Origin: VRUE01 sp963837735
GTDB lineage: Bacteria > Actinomycetota > Thermoleophilia > Solirubrobacterales > 70-9
Length of the DNA stretch: 64,000 nt
Direction: 5' to 3'
Assembly: GCA_963837735.1 (NCBI GenBank)
Contig: CAWIOM010000010.1
Location: 62,001 to 126,000 of the forward strand
Part shown: positions 24,755 through 32,628 of the stretch, one piece after another
Layout: each line of letters starts with the position of its first letter
How positions within the stretch are numbered: position 1 is the stretch's first letter
Notes under the pieces: generated by a model
Told to the model about the DNA's origin: nothing
The model's database searches: none
The model's input: only the letters and a program-made list of their open reading frames with translations
Position numbers and translations under genes: made by a program

Positions 24755-25999
24755 GTGTCGGGCGCCAGCACATTCGCCTTCCGGGCGATGGACGTCTCCG
24801 GGTTCGCCTCTGCCGGCGAGCTCGAAGCAGAGTCCAAGGCCCAGGTCTCCGAGAGGCTGCGGCAGCGCGGCCTGATCGTCCTCGACGTCTCCGAGAAGCG
24901 CGAGGCGATCAAGATCGAGACCCTGTTCAGGAAATGGCAGGGCGTCGACATGCGCGAGCTCGCCGTCTTCTCGCGCCAGTTCGCGACCCTCGTCGCCTCG
25001 GGGATGCCGATGCTGCGCACCCTGCACACGCTCGAGGAACAGACTCAGGACGAGCAGATCAAGGAGGCCGTCGCCGGCGTCCGCGCCGACGTCGAGGCCG
25101 GCTCGACCCTCGAGCAGGCGATGGAGCGCCATCCGAAGGTCTTCGACCGCCTGTTCCGGGCGATGGTCCGCTCCGGCGAGCAGTCCGGACGACTCGAGGG
25201 GGCGCTGGACCGAATCGCCTTCCAGGTCGAGAAGGCGGACGCCCTGCGGCGCCAGGTCAAATCGGCGCTGATGTACCCGGCCCTGGTCTTCGGCTTCGCC
25301 GCCGTGGTGCTGATCGCGATCGTCGCCTTCGTGATCCCGGTCTTCGTGAAAATCTTCGAAGAACTCTCGAAAGAACACCCTGAAGAAGCGGCGGGCCTGC
25401 CGATCCCGACGGAAATGTGCGTGCAGGCGTCGAACATCCTCACCGGCTACTGGTACATCCTGATTCCGGGCACGGTCGCTCTCGCCTACGGCTTCCTCAA
25501 ATGGAAGAAGACGAGCCGCGGCCACGAGGCGTGGGACCGCTTCAAACTGCGCCTGCCGGCGAAGATCGGCGACGTGATCCAGAAAGTCGCCCTGGCCCGC
25601 TGGTCGCGAACCTTCTCGGGCGCCGTCTCCTCCGGCGTGCCGATGCTGCAGGCGATCAAGCTGACCGGCGATACGTCGGGCAATATCGTCGTCGAGCAGG
25701 CGATGGACGATGTCTACGCCTCGGTCAAGCGCGGCGGCTCGCTCGCCGGCCCGATCGAGTCGAACCCGATCTTCCCGCCGATGGTCGGCCACATGGTCGC
25801 GGTCGGCGAGGAGACCGGCCAGCTCGAGCACATGCTCGCCAAGATCGCCGACTTCTACGAGGCCGAGGTCGACGCCAAGGTGAAGGCGCTGACGGCGCTG
25901 ATCGAGCCGCTGATGATCGTCTTCGTCGGCGGCGTCGTCGGGTTCATCGTGATCGCGATGTACCTGCCGATGTTCAGCATCTACGAACACATCCGCTAG
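24755..25999 (+). CDS. pilC: type IV pilus platform protein PilC
   Basis: A 414-residue inner-membrane platform protein with two T2SSF repeats (about 70-195 and 275-400): FSRQFATLVASGMPMLRTL and WSRTFSGAVSSGVPMLQAI. Three membrane helices are visible (around 170-195, 225-245 and 383-405), the last being VFVGGVVGFIVIAMYLPMF, with the typical end YLPMFSIYEHIR. It couples PilB/PilT motion to pilin subunits. GTG 24755 follows TAGGCC. It is the last gene before the structured pilA leader. Confidence 0.95.
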   Translation: MSGASTFAFRAMDVSGFASAGELEAESKAQVSERLRQRGLIVLDVSEKREAIKIETLFRKWQGVDMRELAVFSRQFATLVASGMPMLRTLHTLEEQTQDEQIKEAVAGVRADVEAGSTLEQAMERHPKVFDRLFRAMVRSGEQSGRLEGALDRIAFQVEKADALRRQVKSALMYPALVFGFAAVVLIAIVAFVIPVFVKIFEELSKEHPEEAAGLPIPTEMCVQASNILTGYWYILIPGTVALAYGFLKWKKTSRGHEAWDRFKLRLPAKIGDVIQKVALARWSRTFSGAVSSGVPMLQAIKLTGDTSGNIVVEQAMDDVYASVKRGGSLAGPIESNPIFPPMVGHMVAVGEETGQLEHMLAKIADFYEAEVDAKVKALTALIEPLMIVFVGGVVGFIVIAMYLPMFSIYEHIR

Positions 26000-26040
26000 C
26001 GCAGGGCGCGGAGCGGACATTCGTACGGCGGCGAGCTCCG

Positions 26041-26262
26041 AATAGGGGGTATCCCGCACCCCCCTCGTGCGCATTTTCGATGACCGGGGAACCCCTATTA
26101 ATCGGCCTTGCAATGCGGGAAACGGTCGCTTTGGGAATTTCTACCTTGCAGCCCTAAAGCCTTTCGCCGAGACGCCGATGAAGGAGGCGTAACTGCCAGT
26201 GTCTCGGTGCCTCAAGCCCAAGGCAATGGCGCAAACGATAGGTCCAATAGGAGGTACCTATG
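26041..26262 (+). promoter_or_regulatory. structured leader of pilA with competing stems
   Basis: Upstream part: AATAGGGG (26041-26048) pairs with CCCCTATT (26092-26099), competing with a GGGGGT/ACCCCC hairpin (26045-26050 with 26058-26063). A -10-like TATTAA sits at 26096-26101, so RNA may start near 26108. Leader part: GCTTTGGG (26128-26135) pairs with CCCAAGGC (26217-26224), enclosing CCGAGAC/GTCTCGG (26167-26173 with 26201-26207), and can instead pair with CCCTAAAGC (26152-26160). Finally ATAGGT/ACCTAT (26238-26243 with 26256-26261) puts the AGGAGG ribosome site (26249-26254) in a loop and part of the ATG in a stem. It does not match a riboswitch class I know. Confidence 0.6.
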
Positions 26263-26736
26263 TTGCTCCAGAACCTCCGGGCACGAATTGGCGCCCGGAT
26301 CAACGGAAACAGTGAGTCCGGTTTCACGCTGATCGAGCTTCTCGTCGTGATGCTGATCCTCGGAATCCTCGCTGCCATCGCTCTGCCCGCCTTCTTCAAT
26401 CAGAAGGAAAAGGCCGGAGACGCGAAGGCCAAGGAGTACGCCCACAGCGCTCAGGTTGCAATTGAGACCTGTGGCACGGAAAGCTCGTCCGGCAGCTTCG
26501 CAGCCTGCGACGCCGCCGCTCTGAAAATAATCGAGCCGACGCTGAAAAGCGCCACCGGACTCGCCGTCGCCGACGAAGCAGGCGCCGGCACAAAGGGTGG
26601 CCCGAAGGGCTACGTCGTGACCGTCACCGGATCGGGTGGCCGTACGTTCTCGATCAAAAACGTTGAAGGCACGCTCACCTACCCGTGTTCAGCGGCCGGT
26701 GGCGGATGCCCAGCGTCCAAGGAATGGGGCTCATAG
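26260..26736 (+). CDS. pilA: major type IV pilin PilA
   Basis: A 158-residue type IVa prepilin. The leader peptide of 21 residues ends ...NSESG, then FTLIELLVVMLILGILAAIA follows, so cleavage and N-methylation fall at G21/F22 with the invariant Glu at mature position 5 (E26). The mature part has a Lys/Ala-rich alpha-1 extension (EKAGDAKAKEYAHSAQVAIE) and four cysteines that could give two disulfides (TCGTESSSGSFAACD and YPCSAAGGGCP). Start ATG 26260 has a near-perfect ribosome site at optimal spacing. The gene has its own structured leader, consistent with high, separately controlled expression. Confidence 0.95.
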   Translation: MLLQNLRARIGARINGNSESGFTLIELLVVMLILGILAAIALPAFFNQKEKAGDAKAKEYAHSAQVAIETCGTESSSGSFAACDAAALKIIEPTLKSATGLAVADEAGAGTKGGPKGYVVTVTGSGGRTFSIKNVEGTLTYPCSAAGGGCPASKEWGS

Positions 26737-26775
26737 GTCTCTGAGCCCAACGGCTTGAGCATGCACATCTCAAGC

Positions 26776-28215
26776 ATGAGCACACCCGAAGGGCGGGCCC
26801 TCGCGGCCCGCCCTTCGGCGTGCTTGATCCTGGTCGCGGCGCTGCTCGCGATCGTGTTTCCGGCAACAGCTTCCGCGGTCGAACCGAATGCCCCATTGCT
26901 GACCGAAACGAATCCTCCCTCGCCGAGCGCCGCTCTGCGCCCCTTCGTGCTCGGCGATTCCGACGGGGGCGTGATCACGTCCGCCATCGGTGGCGCGGTC
27001 GCCGCGCGGCTCGGAGGGCCGGTCTCCAGGACGTCCGAAAACCCGACCTTCCTGATCACCGTCTACGCCGAGGACGGCACCTGCTCGGACCCGGGCTCGA
27101 TCGTCGCCGAAGGGACGGCGGCCGAACTCGAGGAACCGGGCCTCCAGGTGACCAAAGACGTCACCGCCGGCGTGGAAACTCTCTTCTTCGCCAAGCAGAC
27201 GGACCCCTCGGATCCGGCAAACCCCTCGAAATGCTCGAACGGGATCGGCTACCGCCACGTCGACGGCCCGCCCGGCCCCCCGGTCTTCACCGGCACCGAT
27301 CCCTCCTCGCCGGCCGACGACAACTTCCCCAATCTGATCGGCCACGCCGACGTCCAGACGACGATCGAGATCTACGACACGTCGAACTGCGCCGGCACGC
27401 CGCTCGCCTCCGGCAGCGTCGCCGCCTTCGAAAAATCTGGCATCGAGGTGCACGTGGCCGACAACTCCACCACGACCTTCCACGCGAAGGCGAAGATCGC
27501 CGAATACAGCTCGACCTGCTCGATCTCCGGGGTCGACTACCAGGAGGTGAGCGCCGCCGGCGAAGAACCGGGCGGTGAAAACCCGGGCGGCGAAGGCCCC
27601 GGCGGCGAAAGCCCGGGAGGCGGCGGCCAGGGCGGCCCGACGGCGCCGAACCCCCCGGGCAGGCCGCCGGCGCCGACCCTGCGCACGGTTCCCGGCTACG
27701 CGGCCAACGACAACACCCCGACGGTGACGGGAAAGGCCCCCGGCGCCGGCATCGTGCAGGTCTACGGCAGCGCCGGCTGCAGGGGCCCCGTGCTTGCCCA
27801 GGGCCCGGCCGGGCAGTTCACAGGCCCCGGCTTCGGCGTCCAGGTCGCCAATGACACCGTCGTCACCTTCTACGGAATCTCCATCGACGGCGGCAACGAC
27901 CGCTCGCTCTGCAGCGAGCAGCCGGCCGTGTACATCGAGGACTCGACCGCCCCGCACACGCGGATCACCAGCGGGCCGGCGGCGAAGACGCGTAAGCGCA
28001 GGGCGGTGTTCCGCTTCACCGACGTCGCCGGTGAGAGCACGACCACCTTCTTTTGCAAGCTCGATCGACGTAGGTGGAAGGTCTGTCGGGCGCCGCTGAA
28101 GCTGAAGCACCTCGGCCGTCGCCGCCATCTGCTCAAGGTCAGAGCGGTCGACGCCGCCGGCAACGTCGAGAAGAGAATGGCCAAGCGCCGCTTCCGCGTG
28201 GTCCGCAGCCACTAG
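26776..28215 (+). CDS. secreted protein with repeated Ig-like domains
   Basis: About 479 residues from ATG 26776, with a signal peptide (hydrophobic CLILVAALLAIVF, cleavage near ATASA/VEP). Three similar beta-sandwich modules are visible (starting near FLITVYAEDGTCSDPGS, VQTTIEIYDTSNCAGT and GIVQVYGSAGCRGPV), each with a conserved Cys pair. A Gly/Pro/Glu linker (GGENPGGEGPGGESPGGG) follows the second module. A final module resembles the FFCKLD...VRAVDAAGNV repeats common in Thermoleophilia surface proteins. ATG 26761 and TTG 26755 are alternative starts. Its place between pilA and pilD suggests a pilus-associated surface protein or adhesin, which is an inference. Confidence 0.75.
   Translation: MSTPEGRALAARPSACLILVAALLAIVFPATASAVEPNAPLLTETNPPSPSAALRPFVLGDSDGGVITSAIGGAVAARLGGPVSRTSENPTFLITVYAEDGTCSDPGSIVAEGTAAELEEPGLQVTKDVTAGVETLFFAKQTDPSDPANPSKCSNGIGYRHVDGPPGPPVFTGTDPSSPADDNFPNLIGHADVQTTIEIYDTSNCAGTPLASGSVAAFEKSGIEVHVADNSTTTFHAKAKIAEYSSTCSISGVDYQEVSAAGEEPGGENPGGEGPGGESPGGGGQGGPTAPNPPGRPPAPTLRTVPGYAANDNTPTVTGKAPGAGIVQVYGSAGCRGPVLAQGPAGQFTGPGFGVQVANDTVVTFYGISIDGGNDRSLCSEQPAVYIEDSTAPHTRITSGPAAKTRKRRAVFRFTDVAGESTTTFFCKLDRRRWKVCRAPLKLKHLGRRRHLLKVRAVDAAGNVEKRMAKRRFRVVRSH
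26786..26818 (+). terminator. perfect 14-bp hairpin between pilA and the next gene
   Basis: CCGAAGGGCGGGCC (26786-26799) is exactly complementary to 26805-26818, with a five-base loop CTCGC. It lies 50 bases after the pilA stop, where a transcript end would be expected, but also inside the first codons of the following gene. No long T-run follows. It may trim or protect pilA mRNA. Confidence 0.55.
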
Positions 28216-28230
28216 TAGAACTCAGCGGCA

Positions 28231-28978
28231 ATGGCCGCGGGAGCGCTCGATCGCCTTTGTCGGGGGCCTGATGGCCGGCAGCTTCGCGACGGCGCTCGCC
28301 CATCGCGTGCCGCGCGGGCTCTCGATCGTCCTGGCGCGCTCCGAATGCCCGGAGTGCGGCGCCCGGATAGCTGCGTACGACAACATCCCCCTGGTCTCGT
28401 GGGCGGCCCTGCGGGGCCGCGCTCGCTGCTGCGGGGCCCCGATCTCGCCGCGCTACCCGCTCACAGAGCTGCTCTGCGGGCTCTGCTTCGCCGCCACCGC
28501 GCTCGTCTATTGGGACGACCCGGCTGAGATCGCGATCGGCTGCGTCTTCGTGACCATGCTGGCGGCGGTCACGCTCACCGACCTCGAGCAGCGCATCATC
28601 CCCAACAGGATCCTGCTCGCGGGCTCGATCGTCTGCCTCGCGATCGCGGCGCCGACCGATCCCGCGGGCCTGGCCGAGCGGGCGATCGCCGCCGGCGCGG
28701 CGGGCGGCCTGATGTTCCTCGTCGTCCTCGCCTACCCGCGGGGGATGGGGCTCGGCGACGTCAAGCTGATGGCCGCGATGGGCCTCTTCCTCGGCAGCGC
28801 CGTCGCCCCGGCGGTCCTGGCGGCGCTCCTGGCCGGCAGCGTCGTCGGCCTGGGGATGATCGCCCGCCACGGCTCGGCGGCGCGCAAGATGGCGATCCCC
28901 TTCGGCCCCTTCCTCGCCCTCGGCGGCATCGTCGGCCTGCTGGCCGGCGAACAGCTGATCGACCTCTACCTGGGCTAG
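28231..28978 (+). CDS. pilD: prepilin peptidase PilD, 5' frame change
   Basis: An A24-family peptidase/N-methylase of about 248 residues after correction. Family features are AGSFATALAHRVPRGLSIV, the cytoplasmic CPECG...CCGAPISPRYPLTELL zinc loop, the catalytic aspartate segments TLTDLEQRIIPN and GLGDVKLM, and six or so membrane helices. The frame beginning at ATG 28231 (MAAGAL) joins IAFVGGLMAGSF only if one base near 28249 is removed. The uninterrupted frame lacks any good start before ATG 28271, which would cut into the first helix. It processes PilA and the minor pilins. Confidence 0.85.
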
Positions 28979-29009
28979 ATGATTGGGGCGAATCGACGCG
29001 GCCGGCGGC

Positions 29010-29902
29010 TCAGCCGGCGCTCGGCTGCTTCTTGTGCGGCTTGCCGAGCGGCGCCTTGTCCAGCTTGTCCGTCCGCTTCAGCGTCAGGTCGATCAGTTCG
29101 ATCCGGTAGATCTTTTCGTTGCCGCCGTAGACGAAGGTCTCGGGGACTCCGGGCTCCATCGCGAGGAGCTCGCACGATTCCCCGCCGACAGCGCAGACGT
29201 TGTCGCCGAAGATGCCCCGGACGTTCGAGGAGACCAGCATCAGGGCCTTCTTGCCGTCCTTGGTGACGCCCATGAAGACGATCGCCGGCGTCTGCCGGCT
29301 GGGCAGCTGGGTGAGCTCGGGCAGGTCCTTGCGGACCTCCGGCTTGGCCTTGCTCGCCTTGCCCCGTGTCGAGACCGGAGTCACGCGGACGTCGATCGCG
29401 AACGAGTAGAAGACGATGCGTTCGTCGTTGGTCGTCGTCTCTTCCGGCGGCGCCGTCGCCCCGGAGCTCGTTTCTTCGCTGATTTCGGATGAAGTTTCTT
29501 CCGACGAGCCCGTCGACCGGAGGATTCCTTGCCCTTGCCGGACCCTTCGGAAGCGGTCGGCGTGACGCCGGCGAGGCGGTTCTTGAACGGGTCCTTCGAG
29601 CTCAGGTGGTCGAGGCGCTTCTTGTAGTCGCGCAGGCCGGGAGCGCTCTTTGCGACGACCACGCGGGTCTTGGCGGCGACGGAGGCGCCCGCCGAGGCCG
29701 CTTCGGGCAGCGGCTCCTTGGTTTCGGCGGATTCGCCGAGCGCGATCGGGACGGCGACGATCGCCACCAGGAGAACGACGACGAGCGGCAGCAGGTGGCG
29801 TTCGCGCAGCTCGCGGTAGGCGTCGGCGACGAAGCCCGGCACCTTCACGTCCGGAATCTTGTCCGGAATCTTCAGCTCTGGGCCTTTCTTGAGGAAGTTC
29901 AT
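29010..29902 (-). CDS. PilP-like bitopic pilus assembly protein, frame-changed
   Basis: About 297 residues after correction. It has a cytoplasmic N-terminus (MNFLKKGPELKIPDKIPDVK), one membrane helix (LLPLVVVLLVAIVAVPIAL), an extracellular Ala/Ser linker containing DPFKNRLAG, and a C-terminal domain with TPAIVFMGVTKDGKKALMLVSSNV and EKIYRIELIDLTLKR. Position after pilM-N-O and the DPF motif recall PilP, but similarity is weak and there is no lipobox. The frame changes between about 29515 and 29545, in the Ser/Thr/Glu-rich linker; one base is probably missing. Its ATG overlaps the corrected pilO stop (ATGA). Confidence 0.7.
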
Positions 29903-30688
29903 TTCGCTTCCGTGCTCGAGGTGGGGGTGCCTTCTGTGGTTTCGGTCGCCGGCGCGGCTTCGGCCGGCGCAGCCGGGCGTGGCACCCGCCGTGACGCCCT
30001 GGTTCGGTGGCACGATGTACGTCGTCACGGAGAAGTTCGCGTTCAGCTTCGGAAAGCCTTCTTCGCTGACGGCCAGCGAGAAGCCGTCGAGGGTGACGAG
30101 GCGGCCGTCGACGGCGACCCGTTCGTTCTTCGCGTCGACCAGGGAGTCGATGCCGTGGATGAAGTCGGCGACGCGGAAGAAGCTGCCGACAAAGCTCAGT
30201 TCGTAGGGCATCACGCCGAGGCCGGCCGGGCCGATGCTGGCGCCGATCGGCAACAGCGCCGCTTCCGCCTCGGTCGGGGGTGCTCCGGCAACCCCGGCGG
30301 TCGAGCCTTCCGGCGTCGAGACTTCGGATCCGGTGCTCGCCGAGCCGTCCGGCGTCCCCAGTTCGATCGTTTTGAAGGTGACGTGGGAGGCGTCGGCGAT
30401 CCCGTTCGTCTGGACCAGCAGGGAGGCGGTTTCCTCGCCCGCGGGCACGGCCTTGCCGAGGGCGACGAGCTGGCGGTAGTTCGCGGGGAAGCTGCGCTTT
30501 GCCGCTTCCCCTGCAGCGACCGTGGCCTGGGTCGCCGCCAGCGTCGCCTGCTGGCCTTCCGCCTGCGTGGCGAGTTCGCTCGCTTCCTTGCGCTTCGGCG
30601 AGAGCAGCAGCATCCAGAAGGCAAGCGCCACGGCGACGAGGACCAGGATCGCGATAATCGTACTTTTCGAGGACTCGACCTTCATCAT
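29899..30688 (-). CDS. pilO: PilO-like inner-membrane pilus assembly protein, frame-changed
   Basis: About 262 residues after correction. Layout is that of PilO: one membrane helix near the N-terminus (TIIAILVLVAVALAFWMLLL), a coiled coil (KRKEASELATQAEGQQATLA) and a ferredoxin-like extracytoplasmic domain (MPYELSFVGSFFRVADFIHGIDSLV, at 166-190). The frame changes at the GGG run 29975-29977 (one extra base), after which the corrected frame reads an Ala/Pro/Thr tail and stops with TGA at 29899-29901, overlapping the next ATG. Start ATG 30688 overlaps the pilN stop. It forms the alignment complex with PilM and PilN. Confidence 0.82.
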
Positions 30689-31440
30689 TCTTCGCTCGTG
30701 GGTTCGGATTCGGCTTCCGGTTCGGCGGCCACCGCGGCTTCGCCTTCGCCGCCGACGACGGTCGGCACCGGTGCCGCGTCGAAGGCGGCGACGATCTGGA
30801 ATTCGGCGACGTACGCCGAGCCATCGCAGCCGGAGCTGTTCGCGGGGGCGGAGTCGGTGGTCGGTTCTCCGCCGCCTCCTTCTTCGGATTCGCCGAGTTT
30901 CGAGAACTGCATCGCGACCCTGGTGACGCCGTCGATGTCCTTCAGCGAGGCGACGAATCCCGCCACCCCGTCCTGGCCCTTGGCGCACCCGACCAGCTCG
31001 AGCGCAGGGCCGGCAGCTTCGCTGCGCAGCCCGACGCCACTGGCGCCGTTCACGGAGACCTCGGGCTTGACGGTCCCCGTGAGGCTTGTCAGGGTCACGT
31101 CCGAGGGCAGGATCAGGGCCAGTTCGCGCATCACCCGTTCCCAGTCGAACCGGCTTTCGGCGAGGCTCTTCACGGTCGCCACGCGCTGGTCGCGGACCTC
31201 GCTCAGCTGGGTGAAGGCGGCGAGCCGGGCGGCCTTCGCTTCGGCGGCCGAGTTTTCGGCTTCGAGTTCGGTGATTTCGGCCTTGCTGCTCGAGATCTGG
31301 TTGCCGGTCGAGACCATCAGCGTGACGCCGGCCAGCAGCAGCACCAGGCCGCCGATCAGGATGTAGGCGAGCGGACCGCCCTTGCGCTTGGCGCTCGAGC
31401 CGCGCCGTTCGTCCTCGGGGATCAGGTTGATCGGTCGCAT
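30685..31440 (-). CDS. pilN: PilN-like pilus assembly protein
   Basis: A 251-residue bitopic protein. The N-terminal cytoplasmic motif RPINLIPEDERR is the conserved PilN segment that docks into PilM. A membrane helix (YILIGGLVLLLAGVTLMV) and coiled coil (ISSSKAEITELEAENSAAEAKAA, 49-71) follow, then a small domain with LILPSDVTLTSL and VASLKDIDGVTRVAMQF. The tail is Glu/Ala-rich. It starts 4 bases after pilM and overlaps pilO (ATGA). Confidence 0.9.
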   Translation of the reverse strand: MRPINLIPEDERRGSSAKRKGGPLAYILIGGLVLLLAGVTLMVSTGNQISSSKAEITELEAENSAAEAKAARLAAFTQLSEVRDQRVATVKSLAESRFDWERVMRELALILPSDVTLTSLTGTVKPEVSVNGASGVGLRSEAAGPALELVGCAKGQDGVAGFVASLKDIDGVTRVAMQFSKLGESEEGGGGEPTTDSAPANSSGCDGSAYVAEFQIVAAFDAAPVPTVVGGEGEAAVAAEPEAESEPTSEE

Positions 31441-31444
31441 CCGG

Positions 31445-32536
31445 TCAGTCCTCGAGGGCGATGCCGTAGGAGAGGGTCAGGCGGGCGGCCGAGTCGGCGT
31501 CGAGACCCGTGAGAGCCTGCGGGCGGCCGATCTGGAAGGGACAGGAGAACGACGACTCGATCCGATCGGGCAGGCCCGGGATCGAGCTGGCCGGGCCGCT
31601 GAGGACGACGCGATCGACGGAGATCGAGCTCTCCTGGGCTCCGTAGAAGTCGAGTGAGAGGCGCAGCTCGTCGCGCAGGGCGGAGGCGCCCTCCTCGAGA
31701 CCGGCGCGGACGGCGGAGACGACCCTGGGGTCGCCGTCGATCTCCTCGACCGGACGCTCGAGGCCGACGTGATTGACCCACATCAGGGCGTGCTCTCGGG
31801 TCAGGCCGGCGGATTTCTCGAGGCTCGCCGCGATGCTCTCGAGGCCGGCCGGCGCAACCCTCGTGAACAGGCAGCTGCGGCCCTTGGCGACGGCAAGGGT
31901 GGTCGAGTCGCTGACGTTGCAGAAGAGGGTCGCGCCGGCCGCCGCCTTGCCGTCCTTCGCGTCGGCATTCTCGCGCGGGGAGACGGTGTCCCCGAGCGCC
32001 CTGATCATGCCGAAGGCGGAGAGGTCGACGCCGACCGGCTGCAGTCCGGCCTTGCGCAGCGGCTCGAGAGAGGCGGCGATCATTTCGCGGCGGGCGGCGA
32101 CGACGACGACGTCGACCTTCGGGCTCGACTCTTTTCCGTCGCCGGCGACCCCGCCGACCACCCGGTGGTCGAGCACGGCCTGCTCGAGCGGCATCGGGAT
32201 CTGCTCCTGGGCCTTGAAGCGGACGGCCGCGTCGAGCTCCGCCGGGTCCTCGATCATCGGCAGTCGCAGGGTGCGGACCACGACCCGCTGGTTGGCGATG
32301 CCGAGGCGGACGCGCTTGCTCAGCTTGTGCTCGGAGAAGAGGGACTTGAGGGCGCCGCCGAGGGCGTCGGCGTCGGCGACCTCGCCGTCGCGGAAGACAC
32401 CCGGCGCCAGCGGCGCGATCGCCGTCGCCGCGACGGTCGGCTCCCCGTTCGTGCGGATTTCGGTCGCGGCGATGCTGCCCGCCTCGATCTCGAGGCCGAC
32501 GAGGGACTTCTCTCTCTTTCCGGGCAGTTGGATCAT
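31445..32536 (-). CDS. pilM: PilM, actin-like pilus assembly ATPase
   Basis: A 363-residue actin/FtsA-fold cytoplasmic protein. Typical points are LVGLEIEAGSIAATEI at strand one, the PilM segment LRLPMIEDPAELDAAVRFKAQEQIPMPLEQAVLD (90-123), VDVVVVAARREMI, GVDLSAFGMIRAL and the adenosine-site VVLSGPASSIPGL. It binds PilN and links the alignment complex to the ATPases. ATG 32536 begins the pilM-N-O block, about 90 bases after the minor pilin gene upstream in the same direction. Confidence 0.92.
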   Translation of the reverse strand: MIQLPGKREKSLVGLEIEAGSIAATEIRTNGEPTVAATAIAPLAPGVFRDGEVADADALGGALKSLFSEHKLSKRVRLGIANQRVVVRTLRLPMIEDPAELDAAVRFKAQEQIPMPLEQAVLDHRVVGGVAGDGKESSPKVDVVVVAARREMIAASLEPLRKAGLQPVGVDLSAFGMIRALGDTVSPRENADAKDGKAAAGATLFCNVSDSTTLAVAKGRSCLFTRVAPAGLESIAASLEKSAGLTREHALMWVNHVGLERPVEEIDGDPRVVSAVRAGLEEGASALRDELRLSLDFYGAQESSISVDRVVLSGPASSIPGLPDRIESSFSCPFQIGRPQALTGLDADSAARLTLSYGIALED

Positions 32537-32601
32537 CTGGACGTATGTTCTGTATCGGCAGCGCGGCGCCCGACCTCAAACCGGGTCGCAAGAGGTGTTT
32601 C

Positions 32602-32617
32602 ACGGGCGTCGGCCCGT
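32602..32617 (-). terminator. short hairpin between minor-pilin and pilM genes
   Basis: ACGGGC and GCCCGT (32602-32607 with 32612-32617) form a 6-bp stem with a four-base loop in the 92-base gap before pilM. It could partly separate expression of the minor pilins from pilMNO. No T-run is present. Confidence 0.3.
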
Positions 32618-32628
32618 CTCCTGCCGGG

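Noticed and set aside
26101..26259. Known riboswitch (c-di-GMP class I or II, c-di-AMP, cobalamin, glycine) before pilA
   Set aside because: The conserved single-stranded motifs of those classes are not present, so only an unassigned structured leader is reported.
28271..28978. pilD starting at ATG 28271
   Set aside because: This would remove most of the first membrane helix; the family-like residues continue upstream and connect to ATG 28231 after a one-base correction.
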